Origin: Certhia americana
Taxonomy: Eukaryota > Chordata > Aves > Passeriformes > Certhiidae
DNA length: 64,000 nt
Assembly: GCA_018697195.1 (NCBI GenBank)
Contig: CM031879.1
Span: forward strand, 19,527,821-19,591,820
Direction of reading: 5' to 3'
Below, piece after piece: positions 1 through 12,402 of this stretch; within the stretch, counting starts at the first letter, position 1, and every line of letters starts with the position of its first letter. A program made the position numbers and the translations under genes. The notes below the pieces were generated by a model. It was not told the DNA's origin. It saw nothing but the letters and a program-made list of their open reading frames with translations, and did no database searches.

Positions 1-327
1 GCAATCCATGACATAGCAGTGAGCTAATCTTTAAGAAACAGCTTCTGAGAGCTTTGTGTCTCCTAGTATATTTATATATTCAATGGACAAAAAATTGAAA
101 GTTGGTTACTTTTTGTCTCTGGAAATAAGAAAAGGGGTTTTTTCTGTTTAAATGACATTACAATGAGACACTTATCAATCTACTCTTTCTTAGACTTGTA
201 GTAAATAGAGCTGAATAAATGGCAGTGACAAGGTCTGCCTTTGAAACAACTTATTTTTAGATGGAGTATTCAATTAATAAGAAATGAGACTGAATACTCT
301 GACTTTAGTAACAAAAGTAGAACTGCA

Positions 328-342
328 TTTTTTTTTTTTTTT
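328..342. repeat. Poly-T homopolymer run
   Basis: An uninterrupted run of about 15 T sits in AT-rich sequence. No adjacent retroelement tail is recognisable, so it is treated as a simple repeat. Confidence 0.8.
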
Positions 343-1429
343 ATATGGATAACTGTGTAGTTTTTCTTCTGTGCAGAAGAGTGGTTTACAACTGATTTTT
401 GATCCAAACATATGTCTACATACAATCTTACACCAGTTAAAAACCCTAGATCTTGACTGATCATTGTGGAAATGGACATCCACATGATGTAAATAGGACC
501 CTTGATTATTTTAAACCAAAATCACAATGTTTAAAGTTCTGTTTCTATTCTCAGAGAACACAAAAGGAGACTAAAATGTTTAGTTTATTCTTGGGTTTCC
601 AAATCTAATATGATGTTTTGAAGTTAAAAGGTTCCTTACTGCCAAATGAGGAAACTACATCTCAGAGATTCATGAAACATCTTTTAACTTGCCCTGATTC
701 CAGTGAGCAATCAGCTGAAAATAGTTCAGACACAGCTTTTGTAGAATGATAATTTGGAAGCTTTCACTACTGAATTGGGAATCCAGACTACTGATGCATC
801 CCCTGAGGAATACACATTCATGTCAGCAGCTATAAGGCTGTAATTCTTACTTGGTTTAAATAGGACTGAATTGCAATAATTAACATCTACTCTGGGGTGA
901 CATCTTTGCAGGCAAAGGCAACGAGTTTAGCCCTCAGTTCCTGACTGTGGGAAATGTGACTAGTAATTCAGCATATTTCATAATAATTACAGGTATATAA
1001 AGTAAACAATTGCTTTGACCTCAATGCCTAACAGAAGCAGAATACACTTAAAAGAATAATGTGATATGTCTTGACAAGGCAGAAAAGAAAAAGAATTCTG
1101 AGCATTCATAATCCTCTTGATTTGCAATTCCATTAGGGAATTAATCTATTAGCTAAATAAGTAAATGTATTGTGTGCCAAGTCCTGCATAGGTTATGACA
1201 GCAAACAGGCCAGAAAACCACTTATGCTCTTGGTTACACTGATATAATTTCAGCAATAGGTTGGTATACTGAGTTTGCACACCAAGCCACATGTGGGGTA
1301 GAGTTTGTGCTTTTTACAGGCTCTGCACTGCCCATTGGCAAAGATTTCCACCACTGTAAGCAGGAGCAGAAATAAGTCATTGATTTGAATATTAATGCTT
1401 GCATACTATGCAAGCAGAGAAAAATAAAA

Positions 1430-1492
1430 CGTAAACCCAAATGAACAAAACCCACAAAAACACCAAACCAACCCAAACAGATAGAAATATCC
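1430..1492. repeat. A/C-rich low-complexity tract
   Basis: The plus strand is almost entirely A and C here, with repeated AAACC- and CAAA-like units and very few G or T. Similar tracts recur near 36.5, 40.0 and 49.95 kb, and the complement near 14.8-14.9 kb. It is probably a decayed microsatellite. Confidence 0.6.
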
Positions 1493-4400
1493 AATCCAAC
1501 CTAGGTGCAAGAATAAGGCAGAAGTAACTGCTTGCCTTGGGCAGCTGCGTGTAAAAGAGTGCCTGTGTCCCACAGCGATTGTGCCATGGGAATACTGCAG
1601 CTGCTGGCAGAGGTGAAAGGAATATGGCTGAGAGGGATTAACCTGTTACTTACGTGGCTGCCCTCTACCTCATGACTGTATTGCACTGCATTGAGCTTCC
1701 AATTCTGGCTCACCAGGGCTCGCCCCATCTCTCTCTATCCCATTCTACTCCATTCCTCTACTGCACCATTTTCCCTGGCAGAAGTAAGCCAGTGACCTGA
1801 TCTCTCCACACCAAGCATAGAAAATTCAGTTTTTTAACACTCCTGACAATGCCTAAGCTATCCTTGAGGAGTTCTAAAGATACAGTGTAGTTGCTGAAAT
1901 TATGTTTGTCCATAGAATGTCCTAGAAAGTCCTGGAAGTAGCAAAAACTGAATAACCAAATCATCTTTAAAAGGCAACTGAAAACTTTTGAACACTTCAA
2001 CCAATCCATCTAATTTTAAAAAGAAGATTGAAATACTTTTACATTTTATTTATAATTTAAAAATTCCAAAAGAATTTAACAGCTGAGAAATTTTTCATGT
2101 ACTAAGGACTTGGACACATCCCAGTTGTGATGCTATGATTAAAATAGTATCAGCATATTCCATAGTGTCTATTTAACAGTTTGCTGAGGTAGCAAAATAT
2201 TGTAAGGCCTGAAAAGAAGGAGGCAATCCAGACTGCTCAACTTTTCCTTTCACCATCTCTTGAAAAGAATGCAACAAAGTGTGGTAGACCGATTCTAGAT
2301 GCCAATAAAACAATGTTCCATTGTTCTTCATGGAAATTAGTGGGCATAACAACGTATGCCATTACTGCTACTGAAAGCCATTGGAGAAATCATTATTGAA
2401 TTTTAATGAATGAGCTAACTGCTTGGGATTGTCAGACATAATTATTGGAGAAAAATTAATTCTGTCATTCTGTAATTACTACTTCAAATATTGTAAGATT
2501 TACCAAAAGGACAATATTAAATAAGCCCTCTACAAACCCCCAAAGGACATTCTAGGAAACACTTGATATGTGCAATATGTTTGATTATAGTTGTATGGAT
2601 GTCATGGAAACCTAGTACACAGACACACTTTGAGAATAAATATTCACCTTCTTACATCTGTAGCTCTTCTAAGACAATATGAGTAAACATAGGTGAATTC
2701 TGTATCAAGATTTCTTAACATCACATCTTAATGCTCAAAATTTGCTGTTATACATAAAGAACTCTGATTTTATAGTTGGTACAGCCCTTTGCAGGCTAAA
2801 TTCCACCCCATAATTTCCTTATGTGCATACTTCTCTTAATTCAAAGACATATTAATAGTGTGCTTGGTTCCAAAGCAGCAAAAGAGGTGTTTGGAGGACC
2901 TGCAATGAAGGCACTGGGGCAGAGAAGAAGGATGAGGGTCAGTCTGAGGGGAACAGGACATCCTATGGGGCAGTAAAGGCTGATGCTCAGGTGCCAGCAG
3001 TGGTAGTGGCAGTGCCCTGTGATATGGCACTCTGACTGAGGAGCAAAGTTTGCCAAGATACTCTGCATACATTAATGTCACACTACTGCTTTAGAAATAT
3101 GAAAGCACAGCTTTATCTGAGAACCCTCACAGAGCAGTCTCTGCAAAAGTGACTCCAAGCATGCTCCTCTGGAGTCAGGGAAGGTGAGGTCTTACAAGAG
3201 AGGGCCAGGGAGCAGTGGGAACTGCTGGCAGCACAGTCAGCTTAGAAGGGGCTGTTTCTCCACAGGGAGGAGAATAGCCTAGTGACAGAATTATGGGCCA
3301 AAGGTACATGCAAGCACAGCCTCAAGCATGCTGAACTGGCTGTCAGTCTGTTCAGGAACCTGTGGTGCCATGGTATGCCCAAAGCCCTGACCTGGGCAGG
3401 TGCAGAGAGCACTGATAGTCCCATCATGAGGCGTATCGTCTTTCAGAGGATGTATGAACTTGCAAAAATAGAATCTTTTTTTTATAAGACCATCATCTTT
3501 CCACTAAAAAGGAAAGGACTTTCTTCCCAATATTTTTCCTTCTGGCCTGCTATTATAGTGTTGCGTTTGTGATCTTTTAGCCAAGAGGTCTTCTGTGTGG
3601 TGCTGTGGCCTTTTAGCACACTCTCATATCCTTTTGGCTGCTTTCCTGGCATTTCTGTATGAATGCCACCAAAGAGCTGAAAGCCTGGGGTTTGAATGGA
3701 TTAAATGTAAAACTATGAATGAAGGAAATCTGCTTTAGGATATTCTACCCTCTCTTTAATGTCAGGCACTGTAACTGATTGCACATCTAAATATACTTAA
3801 GTGCTGTGGTGTCCTGCAAGCACAAAAAAGGGATTGGCTCATGAAGACATCTTTCTTTGCAGTGAATGGGTCTTGTGATTTGAAAATCTGACCAGAACTG
3901 GTCAGCTTCACCCTTGTTTTCATCCAAAAACACTGTACTTGAATTTGATTGCTCATGTCATGCTGCTTTTAAATGTTTCATCTGTCATATCTTAAAGTTG
4001 AAAAAAGCAACTGAAAATAAAGCAAATTTAGAGAGGAAATTCATCACAAGTTGATGTGATGGAAGAAATATGGTTTCTAAAACATCAAAAAGAGAAAACT
4101 CTCTATGTAATTTTTTTGTATCCAATTATGTCAGCAATTTTAGTCCAGTTTTAGTCCTTTAAAGTAAAATATATTTCTGTGAAGGTGGAATTAATACTGT
4201 AATAAGGTCCTGTGTAGCTGTAAGAGTAGTCATAGGTGCATATTAATTCCATTGCACCTGTGTTACTGCACTCTGAGTTTTCGTCTGGTGATCTGTGTGA
4301 CTGTAAGGAGTTAACCAGAAAATGTATATTTATACCTAGCATGAAGCTGGTGATCCAGATGTAAAAAGACAATGTTACCCTTTGTTACAGAAACTGCCAT

Positions 4401-6561
4401 CTCATTACTTTATTCCCACATATTTCTGGTGACATATCAGTAATTGGATGCATAAGCTGTCAGACACCAGTGTTCCCAAGCTCCTTTTCAACTTGGCGTT
4501 TCATAGAATGTCAAGGATTTTCTCTTTTTTAGTAAAATATGGTCTTATGTACAACACCATTTCACTCCATTCAGTGTCATGCTAATATTACTCACTGAAT
4601 CTGAATTGAAAACGAGTAAAGCCGCCTTCTTATTTGGAAGGGATAATGAGCTCAGCTCATGTTCTCTTCAGTGCCAAATAGCAACATTCATATGTTTATA
4701 ATTTGGGGAATATTAGAAAATTAGTCTAAAAAGCAACAAAATTGCAAACCATCTCTGAAAACACTAAAATCTTATAGAAGTTTCTTTCTAAATAAAGAAA
4801 CAAAGCAAATGAATTCTAAAAATTCCAGGTTTTCTTCCTGTGCCACTGCATATAAGAAAAACAATGCTTTTGTTATGAATTAGGTAAGAATGAGGTCTTT
4901 TGAAAAAAAGGCTGATTGTGTTTATAAACTATGGAGCTCCTTCATAGTGGATTTCTCTCAGGAGATGAGTATTTACAATGGATGTAAAGTGAACCCAACT
5001 TTTTGCTCATTCATTTCTCTTGAAGTCTGTTTTGTAGCATGAATAATCAGAAGTGAAAAGTGATAGTCTCAGGAGGAGATTCTCAATCCAGCATAATACA
5101 CTATAAGGGCCTTTTTTAGCACATTTGGAATTTTTGTAAGCATTGTCAGTGTTTTGTAAATTTTGTACAAATTTGTCGGTTTTGTAAACATTGGGGCACT
5201 GATGAATTTGGAGCACTATCTGCAAGCTCTGATTCACTGACCACTCAAAAATTTTTTTGAAAAATCCTGCCACACTCTGTCCCAGGTAAAGAAGGGAAGC
5301 TGTAATTCACCAAACATCACACAAGGTCATTAAACAGCTTTTGTGTTTGGACCAATCCTTATGCTTATCTGACTTGTAATATCAAAAAAATGTAGCTATA
5401 TTATACATTTATTTGTTCACTTTACTCAGAAATTTACTACAATTTCATTTATAAGTAAGAAAAGATTATCAGTTTTGTGGAAAACTTGGAGAAACTTGAC
5501 ATCAAAAAAACAAGGCAGCTGCCTGTTTCTTTCCTGGTTTCAATTTCATACACTTGGGATATTTCAGCTTTAATTAGAAACTGTGATCATACTCATGGCA
5601 ATTTATACATAGGAGTGAATATTTTTTCATGAACTGAGATACTAGTCTCATTATTTTTAGTTTAGGAAAATGCTGGAAAAGTGGAAAGTGGGGGAAAGGG
5701 AAGTCTGCAGCCCGCTCAGAAGTCCATATATTTTCACCACTGGATGAATAAGGATGCTATCTGTCTCGAGGACACTTCAGAATACTTTACCTTCCAACAT
5801 GAGTTTCAAATGAACAGTTTCTTTTCCATTTGTTTAAGAAGCATGAGTGAAATATCCAAGAACTTTAGATTTATCTCTTTAGTTTTGAGCTTTGGTAGAG
5901 GATATCACCCAAAGGAACCTCACACAGCCAAGAGGGTGGATGAGAACTATCAGTTACACAGATCTTCCCTCCTGAAAAAATCTCAGATGAGTTTTACTTT
6001 GAGGAAGACAGAAGATTGAAGCTCTGCTCCAGCAGTTGCTGTAATGTCTGACTCTGCAACAGTTCCCTCCAAAAAAGACTATGGATATCAGTGGTTTGGA
6101 GCCCTTGAGTATGAATTGCTTTCTTTAGCTGCACAGATTGTAATGCAGGAGTGGCAGGGGCTTTCAGCTTTCTCAATCCTCACCAAAAGGGAGCATCTTC
6201 AGAACAAGAATATTGGTATGTTCCCACAGCTCTGCATGAGACAGCCCTCTTCTTCCTCTGTCAGCAGCCCACTGAGTGACTATCAGCCTTTCTCACTACA
6301 CAAACAGCATTGTACATCAAAGAAAGAATTGCTCTTGTTCTTTTTTTCCAGGCAATATCACCTTCAGTAGGACTACAAAGAGACATAGAGGTGAATGATC
6401 TTGGAGTGTATTAGCAATGCCATTTGTCATTATTGTGATGGAATAGTTATTTACTTATTGCTGAGGCTTTGACTACAGCTCAGCAAATTGTATACCAAAA
6501 ATACACTTTTGGGGCCAATAGCTCGTACCAATACCCAGCTTCAGCCACAAGAAAACACCAA

Positions 6562-6567
6562 GGTCTC
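6562..6567. repeat. Target-site duplication, left (GGTCTC)
   Basis: This is the left 6-bp host duplication of the solo LTR, repeated exactly at 6891-6896. The pair fixes the element boundaries. Confidence 0.88.
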
Positions 6568-6890
6568 TGATGATTCCCTTTTCCTGCCACCCCCCACAAG
6601 CTGGCTAGCTCAGATTTAGGGGGATGAGGAGAGGGGAATCTTCAAGATAGTGAGAAGAGATTCAAAAGAGGCCCCTTAGCTCAGGATGTATTCCAAAGCT
6701 TTATTCTCAATGAAGGGATCCCAGGAGGGAGCACATGGAGGGAGAGGGGTTTTTATCTCTTTTGGGGTCAGGGTCAGATCACCTGGCCAAAAGCCACAGG
6801 TCAGAGTCAAGGGGTAGGTAAATCAGGCCAGGTTACAGTTTCAGGGGGAGGGGTTTTTGAGGAGAGGCATTCCCTAAAAGGAATGCAACA
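6568..6890 (-). mobile_element. Solo LTR, ERVK-like (class II), copy 1
   Basis: This 323-bp element begins TGATGATTCCC and ends GGAATGCAACA on the plus strand, so it has the TG...CA ends of a retroviral LTR. It is flanked by a perfect 6-bp duplication GGTCTC at 6562-6567 and 6891-6896. A 6-bp duplication is typical of class II (alpha/betaretrovirus-like, ERVK) integrases. Read on the minus strand it carries a TATA-like AGATAAAAACC (about 6748-6758) and an AATAAA polyadenylation signal (6710-6715), which sets its transcriptional orientation. No gag, pol or env sequence is attached. Its sister copy at 10960-11291 shares most of its length, and this copy lacks about 10 bp that the sister has near 11118-11130. 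It arose as a provirus that later lost its body by recombination between its LTRs. Confidence 0.9.
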
Positions 6891-6896
6891 GGTCTC
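6891..6896. repeat. Target-site duplication, right (GGTCTC)
   Basis: This is the right copy of the duplication at 6562-6567, immediately after the terminal CA of the LTR. Confidence 0.88.
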
Positions 6897-7192
6897 AACT
6901 GCAGCATTATCTTCATTTGTCACAGATGAATGTAGTGACTATACCAGAGCTTGTAGCTGTAGTGAATCTAACAAATTAATTTCACATCATGGTTGCTCTT
7001 CCACACAACTGTTTTCACCTTTTCATCACAAAACATCTTCCAGCTGTTCAAACATCATCTATTTACCTTCTGCTAATGCCCTCCCCCTGCAGCCTCAGCA
7101 TTCCAGTTTGACAGCTCTATTTCTATAACAGGGTGCAATTTTAACCATAACTCTGATTCTTCTTTATGTATTATTTACTAACCACGCATCAC

Positions 7193-7211
7193 TGACACAC
7201 ACACACACACA
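7193..7211. repeat. (AC)n microsatellite
   Basis: A dinucleotide AC run of about nine units is followed by a short A run. It is a plain microsatellite. Confidence 0.85.
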
Positions 7212-8426
7212 AAAAAAGAAAGAATTCTGTTCTGTGTTAGAAAGTTTGTCACTTTCAATGCTGATCCAGCAAACTACCTCTCACCATTTCCCATGTGAGC
7301 AGATTATGGAAGAATTTTTCCTTTGTTAAATCTCAAGATTAGAGTGTTCATTAAATCATGCAGGAAACTCCCATTCAAATGCTGAAATACTGGTACTGTT
7401 GAATGGAGCCTGTGAGTTTGGCCAATGCTCCTTTTATGTGTTTGTTTAAGCCTAACCATTAAAGTCGCATATAAAACCACTTAAGTATCATGGATTAGAA
7501 TTGTCCTAGTTTTACTGAATGTCATTCCCCATAAAATGGTAAAACACAGCACAAAGAAGTTTGGGCTTCTGTCCTTGTCAAAGAAATCAGACAGGGAAGT
7601 AGAAAGCAAGATGATTAGGGGAGTTCCTCCTGCACCCCTTTGGAATAGTGGCAGAAAACTCTTCTTCTTCCCCTTCTCTGGCTCCTGTTTAATTTTAGAT
7701 ATAGTGATATTTTTAAGGAAAACTATAAAATCCTCCATATTTGATTCTAACAGTGACTCATGCAGAAGTAAGCTATGGTGTAGAAATGCATCCTTATATC
7801 TAGTGCTTGTCATCTGATAAATGTGGGGACCATGGGAAGAAAGAACTGTCTGAAAGACAGAATGGAGAAGGAAAGGAAATGAAACACTGGACTACATGAA
7901 TCTCTACAGCACCTGAAGCATTTGCAAGATGATTGAGTTCTCATTCACAGTGGCCAGTTACCTTGTACCTACCAGCTAACCCAAGCCACAGCTGTAGGTT
8001 GTCATCCCAGCCCCTTCATAGTGCTGACCCTGTCCATATTCCTAACCTAGACTGACCTTGTGCCAGCCATTGTCATCACAACAAAAAGAAATAAAAAGAA
8101 TAAACCAAGGTGTTGCAATGGAATGTCAGTAGTTGGCTTTTGCCCTTATTTCCTCAAGATGTTGAAGTATACAAGGTCCCGTTCAGATGACCTTGCATGA
8201 AAATACTCTTGACACACAGTTCCCTTTCTGTGGAAGGAACATCTCTTTTAAAAATTATCTCTTGTTGATAACACAGAGACTTTGACAAGGAACCAAATTC
8301 AGTCTTGTAATGTGTATTATATAGCTACCATCAGCATCACTACAGCATATGAAAATGAAGATACATTTTTGTCAGACTCACTGGGAAAGGAATAAGAAAA
8401 AAATTATCATTCTGGAGCTTTTTATT

Positions 8427-8442
8427 ACAATAATAATAATAA
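8427..8442. repeat. (AAT)n microsatellite
   Basis: A short run of about five AAT units lies in AT-rich sequence. Confidence 0.75.
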
Positions 8443-9536
8443 TTTAAAAAATCTCCATTGAAAAGATGTTCTGGCAGGTACCTAAGGAGAGAATTTGCCC
8501 TGCTGAGTTTTAATGTTTGGGGGCTGACTTAGACTTAGCCAAATAATGCCTTCCAGTGCAAAGCACAATTATTTAAAGGAATTTATGACAGCTGAATATG
8601 CATCCAGGAAACAAAAATCACAGGATCCTTGGTTGTTTAATTTGTTTCTTAAGTGTAATTTAAAATAAAATTAAATTGTTTGCTACAGTGTTTATTACTC
8701 TGATTATTCCAGACCATGCTTTTCTTCTCTTCAATCCTTTCAAGATCCCCAGTGTTTTTCTCTGTCTTTTGGCATTTTATTTTAACACTCTTACTTCAAA
8801 ATAAACTTCTCTAGTCTTCCACTTCATCAGTTTCAATTATCCAAAGTATTGCAGGGATAGCTTTTTTGCCTAAAGCATTATGAATTATTTGGGAATACCA
8901 CCATGTTTTTATATAAGCTGAAAACAAGTACAGTGACAGGTAATTAGCAATTTAGCAAGTATTCCTTTTATATTCTTCAACACTCCCATGTTCCTGGCTT
9001 GCTTCCTCCAAGCCGGAAGTGCTAAAAACAGATGATATATTTACTACTGCATTTAAACCAGAAAAACTTATGCACCAGGGATTAAACATGTGGCCCCTCT
9101 GAGTGAAGCAGCAGTTTCAAAGCAACTGCTGGGGGTTACAGCTAGAGTTTTTTCACCACCATTCAGCACCAGAAAAGAACGACAAAAGTAATGTGGAGTG
9201 GAGTGTAAGATGGCTGAAGGCAACACAGTGCACTTGTAAAAGTTCTTTAATGCACCAGTGAAGCCAGTGTGGCCATAATTCTAAACTTTGTGGGAAAACA
9301 TCCAAAGACTAATTCTGGTAGTGTGTAAAAACAGAGTCACTTAGGTTAGTCTTTATCTCAGTTTTATTCCGAATTCCCTAACCCTAACCTTTGCACATTT
9401 TAGTTCTCCATTTAAGCAGTAGAGAACCTTGCAAATGTGTGCTACTGGATCTTCTATCAGATTTTATTTTTGCATTCATGCTATTTTGTGATAAAGTCTT
9501 CTCAACAGAGCTGAGAATATTCCAAGAAAGGAAGTA

Positions 9537-9550
9537 CATATATATGTGTG

Positions 9551-9596
<46 letters not shown>

Positions 9597-9616
9597 TGCA
9601 TATATATATATATGTA
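9537..9616. repeat. (TA)n / (TG,CA)n compound microsatellite
   Basis: About 80 bp are made almost only of alternating purine-pyrimidine steps: TATATGTGTGTA, then a long uninterrupted TA run, then ACACACATGCA, then TA again. It is self-complementary and could extrude a cruciform. The short tyrosine/isoleucine-rich frames across it are artefacts of the repeat. Confidence 0.9.
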
Positions 9617-10953
9617 AAGTCATTTAGTCTTCATCTTTCTATAAAATATCTTGCCTTTGACTCCTGTTTTCTCTTTGGTGTAAAAGGGTTTCATATTCTC
9701 TCCATCAAAAAACCTCCCTCTGCCATCTTCATTCACATCCTTTGATCTCATCCTTCCACCCAACCCAATTCTTCTCACACCCATAACCTGCCACACATCC
9801 TCTGACGTTTTGTCTCTTGCTTACTTTTTGCTGCTGCACTTCTTAAGATTAGCAAGCCTTTTCCCCAAAAAAAATCCTGATGTGATATTATGCATTTCCA
9901 CTGACTAGCTTTTTTATTTTCCCCTCCATCAAATGATGGCACCAGCTCTAGGACAGCATGAACTGCCCTCAGAAAGGACCACCTTGACCCTGTTTTTTAC
10001 AGAGGGATTCTGACTGAAACTGGTGGCTTACCAGTACATGCTGGAAACTGAGATGCTTGCCATTCTCAATGAGAGCTGGGTATCCCAATAAATCCCCACT
10101 AGTTCTTTCTCTATGTTTTCTCATTCTGGTATTCATATTTCTAAAACTATCTTTATACACAATGGAAAGATCCGTAAAGAATGTTAGTTGTTTTTACATG
10201 CATGAGGAAAATGTTTTATAAGTGTAAACAAATGCTTTTGCATACTCAAAATGCTCATGTGTGAATTTGCAGCCATATAGGCTATTGACAACTCACTATG
10301 CACTTGGTTGTATTCTTTTTTCTGTTATTTTTCAGTTTGATTAAGTACACAAGTGAGTTTTCAGTAAGTTACTGTCTACAGTTATGAATTTCACACTATA
10401 CATTTAATATAACTATGCTAATATTTACTGGTCATCTTTCCTGATTTAGCATGAGTTTTAATTTATTTTAAGTGTTTCCTCCATGCAGGATGCTCTTCAT
10501 CCATTCATTACATTAATTGTACATAGCCAGCCAATGGTGTAAACCTAGGTGGCTAAGCAGTTTACAGTTTTTAAGATTTCAATGACGGCACACTGCATTG
10601 TGACTTGTGTTATGCTGATTTCTTCTTGGAAAGCAAGAGAAAGCAGAGCATCAGAACATTCACAGCTACCTGTTAAAAACCATGCTCAGAAAGTCATAAA
10701 AAGCTCAGGTAATAGATTTCATAAGTTCTTTTTTACCTGAAGAATCTGATGAAAAGGAACTCAAAGTTATTTTGTGAGCACTTCTTAAATGGATTATTTG
10801 AGGTCAACAGTCTTTTGGAAGTGTTAAATATTGAAACCTTTAGAAGTTGCAATTCATTGAAAGAATCATGTAGGACTTTATGTTTCAGCACAGTAAAAGG
10901 TGTGTTGCATGATGCCAATTCTTTCTGATGGGAATAAAATCTTAGAAGGTCAC

Positions 10954-10959
10954 TAACTG
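10954..10959. repeat. Target-site duplication, left (ACTAAC)
   Basis: This is the left 6-bp duplication of the second ERVK-like solo LTR, repeated exactly at 11292-11297. Confidence 0.88.
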
Positions 10960-11291
10960 ATGATTCCCCTTTCCTTCCACCCCCCCCCCCACAAGCTGCT
11001 AGCTCAGATTTAGGGAGATTGGGAGAGGGGATCTTCAAAATAAGGAGAAGAGATTCAAGAGGCCCCTTAGCTCAGGATGTATTCCAAAGCTTTATTCTCA
11101 ATGAAGGGATCCCAGGAGGAAAGGAGAGAGAGCACATGGAGGGAGAGGGGTTTTTATCTCCTTTGGGGTCGGGGTCAGATTACCTGGCCGAAGGCCATAG
11201 GTCAGAGTCAAGGGGCAGGTAACTCAGGCCAGGTTACAGTTTCTGGGGGAGGGGTTTTTGAGGAGAGATCATTCCTAAAAGGAATGCAACA
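10960..11291 (-). mobile_element. Solo LTR, ERVK-like (class II), copy 2
   Basis: This 332-bp LTR is of the same family and orientation as 6568-6890. It begins TGATGATTCCCC and ends GGAATGCAACA. A perfect 6-bp duplication ACTAAC lies at 10954-10959 and 11292-11297. Because this duplication differs from that of copy 1, the two are independent insertions and not the two ends of one provirus. On the minus strand it has a TATA-like GATAAAAACC and AATAAA (11091-11096). A C homopolymer of about 10 (near 10980-10990) and about 10 extra bases near 11118-11130 distinguish it from copy 1. No internal viral sequence remains. Confidence 0.9.
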
Positions 11292-11297
11292 ACTAAC
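11292..11297. repeat. Target-site duplication, right (ACTAAC)
   Basis: This is the right copy, directly after the terminal CA of the LTR. Confidence 0.88.
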
Positions 11298-11832
11298 ATT
11301 TAACCTTTTTAAACTTTTTGCTTAAAAGTTGGAAGTGGAGAGATATTGAAGAGCTTTTTATGACTTGTTGCATTAGCATCACCCAGAACTACCTCACGAA
11401 GATTAGGAAATTCAGCCTAAAATCAAGAATCATACTTGTATGGCTTTTCTGACCAAACTCTGGTACTTTAGTTATAATAAATAGTTCTTGTGAAAACTCA
11501 GAGCATTCCTCAAAACGCAAAATGGAAGATACCACAGAAAATGGGGCCCCAAGAGATAATAAAGGAAGATGAGCACAGACAAATGCTGCCAGTTTTTTCC
11601 TCCTCTTGCTATTCAGCTATTCTTCAAAGAGGAATAAGCTTAGAATTTTGTGGAAAATAAAATAATAAAACAATCGGGAAACTAATGTTATGGAAAAAAA
11701 CCTAAAACAAACAACCCAAAAGACGTATTATCTGAATGCTTATTTGAATATAAATCTCTTTAAATAAATATGAGTAAGAAAAATTCTGAGCCTCATGTTA
11801 ACCAATGTAATTTCCCTGAAATCAATGATAAT
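11298..11832. other. Anonymous AT-rich spacer
   Basis: This is host sequence between an ERVK-like and an ERVL-like solo LTR. Apart from an A/C-rich patch near 11693-11720, no gene or repeat is visible. Confidence 0.6.
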
Positions 11833-12402
11833 TGCTGTGGCTTAACCCCAGCCAGCAACTAAACCCCACACAGCCACTTGCTCAGTCGCCTGCCTGCAGA
11901 ATGGGGTAGAGAATCAGAAGAGTAACAGGGAGAAAACTTATGGGTTGAGATAAAGACACTTGAACAAGTAAAGCAAAAGCCATGCACACAAGCAAAGCAA
12001 AACCCCTCTTTCCCATGGCCAGAAAGGTATTCAGCTATCCCCAGGAAAGCAAGGCTCCATCATAAAAAGTGGCTTGGGAGGGTAAATGTCACCACCTCAA
12101 ATGTATTCCCCTCCCCTCTTCCCCCAGCTTTATATGTTAAGCATGATACCACATGGTCTGGATATCCCTGGGTTCAGTTGTTGTCAGCTGTCCTAGCTGT
12201 GCCCCCTCCCAACTCCTTGTGCACCCCCAATCTCACTGTTGGTGGGGTGGAGGGTGAGGCAAAAAAAGGCCTTGACTCTGTGTAAGCACTGCTCAGCACT
12301 AAAAAAAGCACCCTTGTGTTATCATCCCTGTTTCCAACACAAATCCAAACCACAGCCCCCTCCTAGCTGCTATAAAGAAAATTAACCAGCCCAAACCAGC
12401 AC
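11833..12402 (-). mobile_element. Solo LTR, avian ERVL-type (class III), copy A
   Basis: About 570 bp match the common avian ERVL-type LTR in reverse. The plus strand begins TGCTGTGGCTTAACCCCAGCC and ends near AAACCAGCACC. Landmarks shared with the copy at 42265-42833 include the ATGGGTTGAGATAAAGAC block, AAAGCAAAAGC, a CCATGGCC/CAGCTATCCCCAGGA block, the ACCACATGGTCTGG block and the CCTTGACTCTGTGTAAGC block. On the minus strand a TATA box (CATATAAAG, about 12128-12136) marks transcription to the left. No clean 5-bp target duplication can be read, so the right end has drifted by a few bases. The short frame at 12299-12499 is inside the LTR and not a gene. Confidence 0.85.

Larger units (their letters stand above)
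1..6561. other. Anonymous AT-rich non-coding stretch
   Basis: No gene or clear transposon is recognisable here. It contains a poly-T run near 328-342, an A/C-rich low-complexity patch at about 1430-1492, and somewhat GC-richer patches at about 1510-1740, 2880-3070 and 3170-3430 that match no repeat I know. The short open frames lack any recognisable domain, and several overlap frames on the other strand. It is most likely intronic or intergenic sequence. Confidence 0.6.
6897..10953. other. Anonymous non-coding stretch between two sister solo LTRs
   Basis: This 4.06-kb interval separates two same-family, same-orientation LTRs. It shows no gag, pro, pol or env similarity, and each LTR has its own target duplication, so it is host DNA and not a proviral body. 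It holds an (AC)n run (7193-7211), an (AAT)n run near 8427-8442, a telomere-like 14-mer (9376-9389) and a long (TA)n tract (9537-9616). The open frames at 7481-7817 lie on both strands and look fortuitous. Confidence 0.6.

Noticed and set aside
7481..7817. Open frames of about 100 codons on both strands at the same place
   Set aside because: Mutual shadow frames with no similarity to a known protein and no splice or promoter context.
9384..9745. Tyrosine/isoleucine-rich open frames on both strands
   Set aside because: They are translations of the (TA)n microsatellite.
6568..11291. A complete provirus bounded by the two sister LTRs
   Set aside because: Each LTR has its own distinct 6-bp duplication, and the interval contains microsatellites and anonymous DNA without any viral gene.
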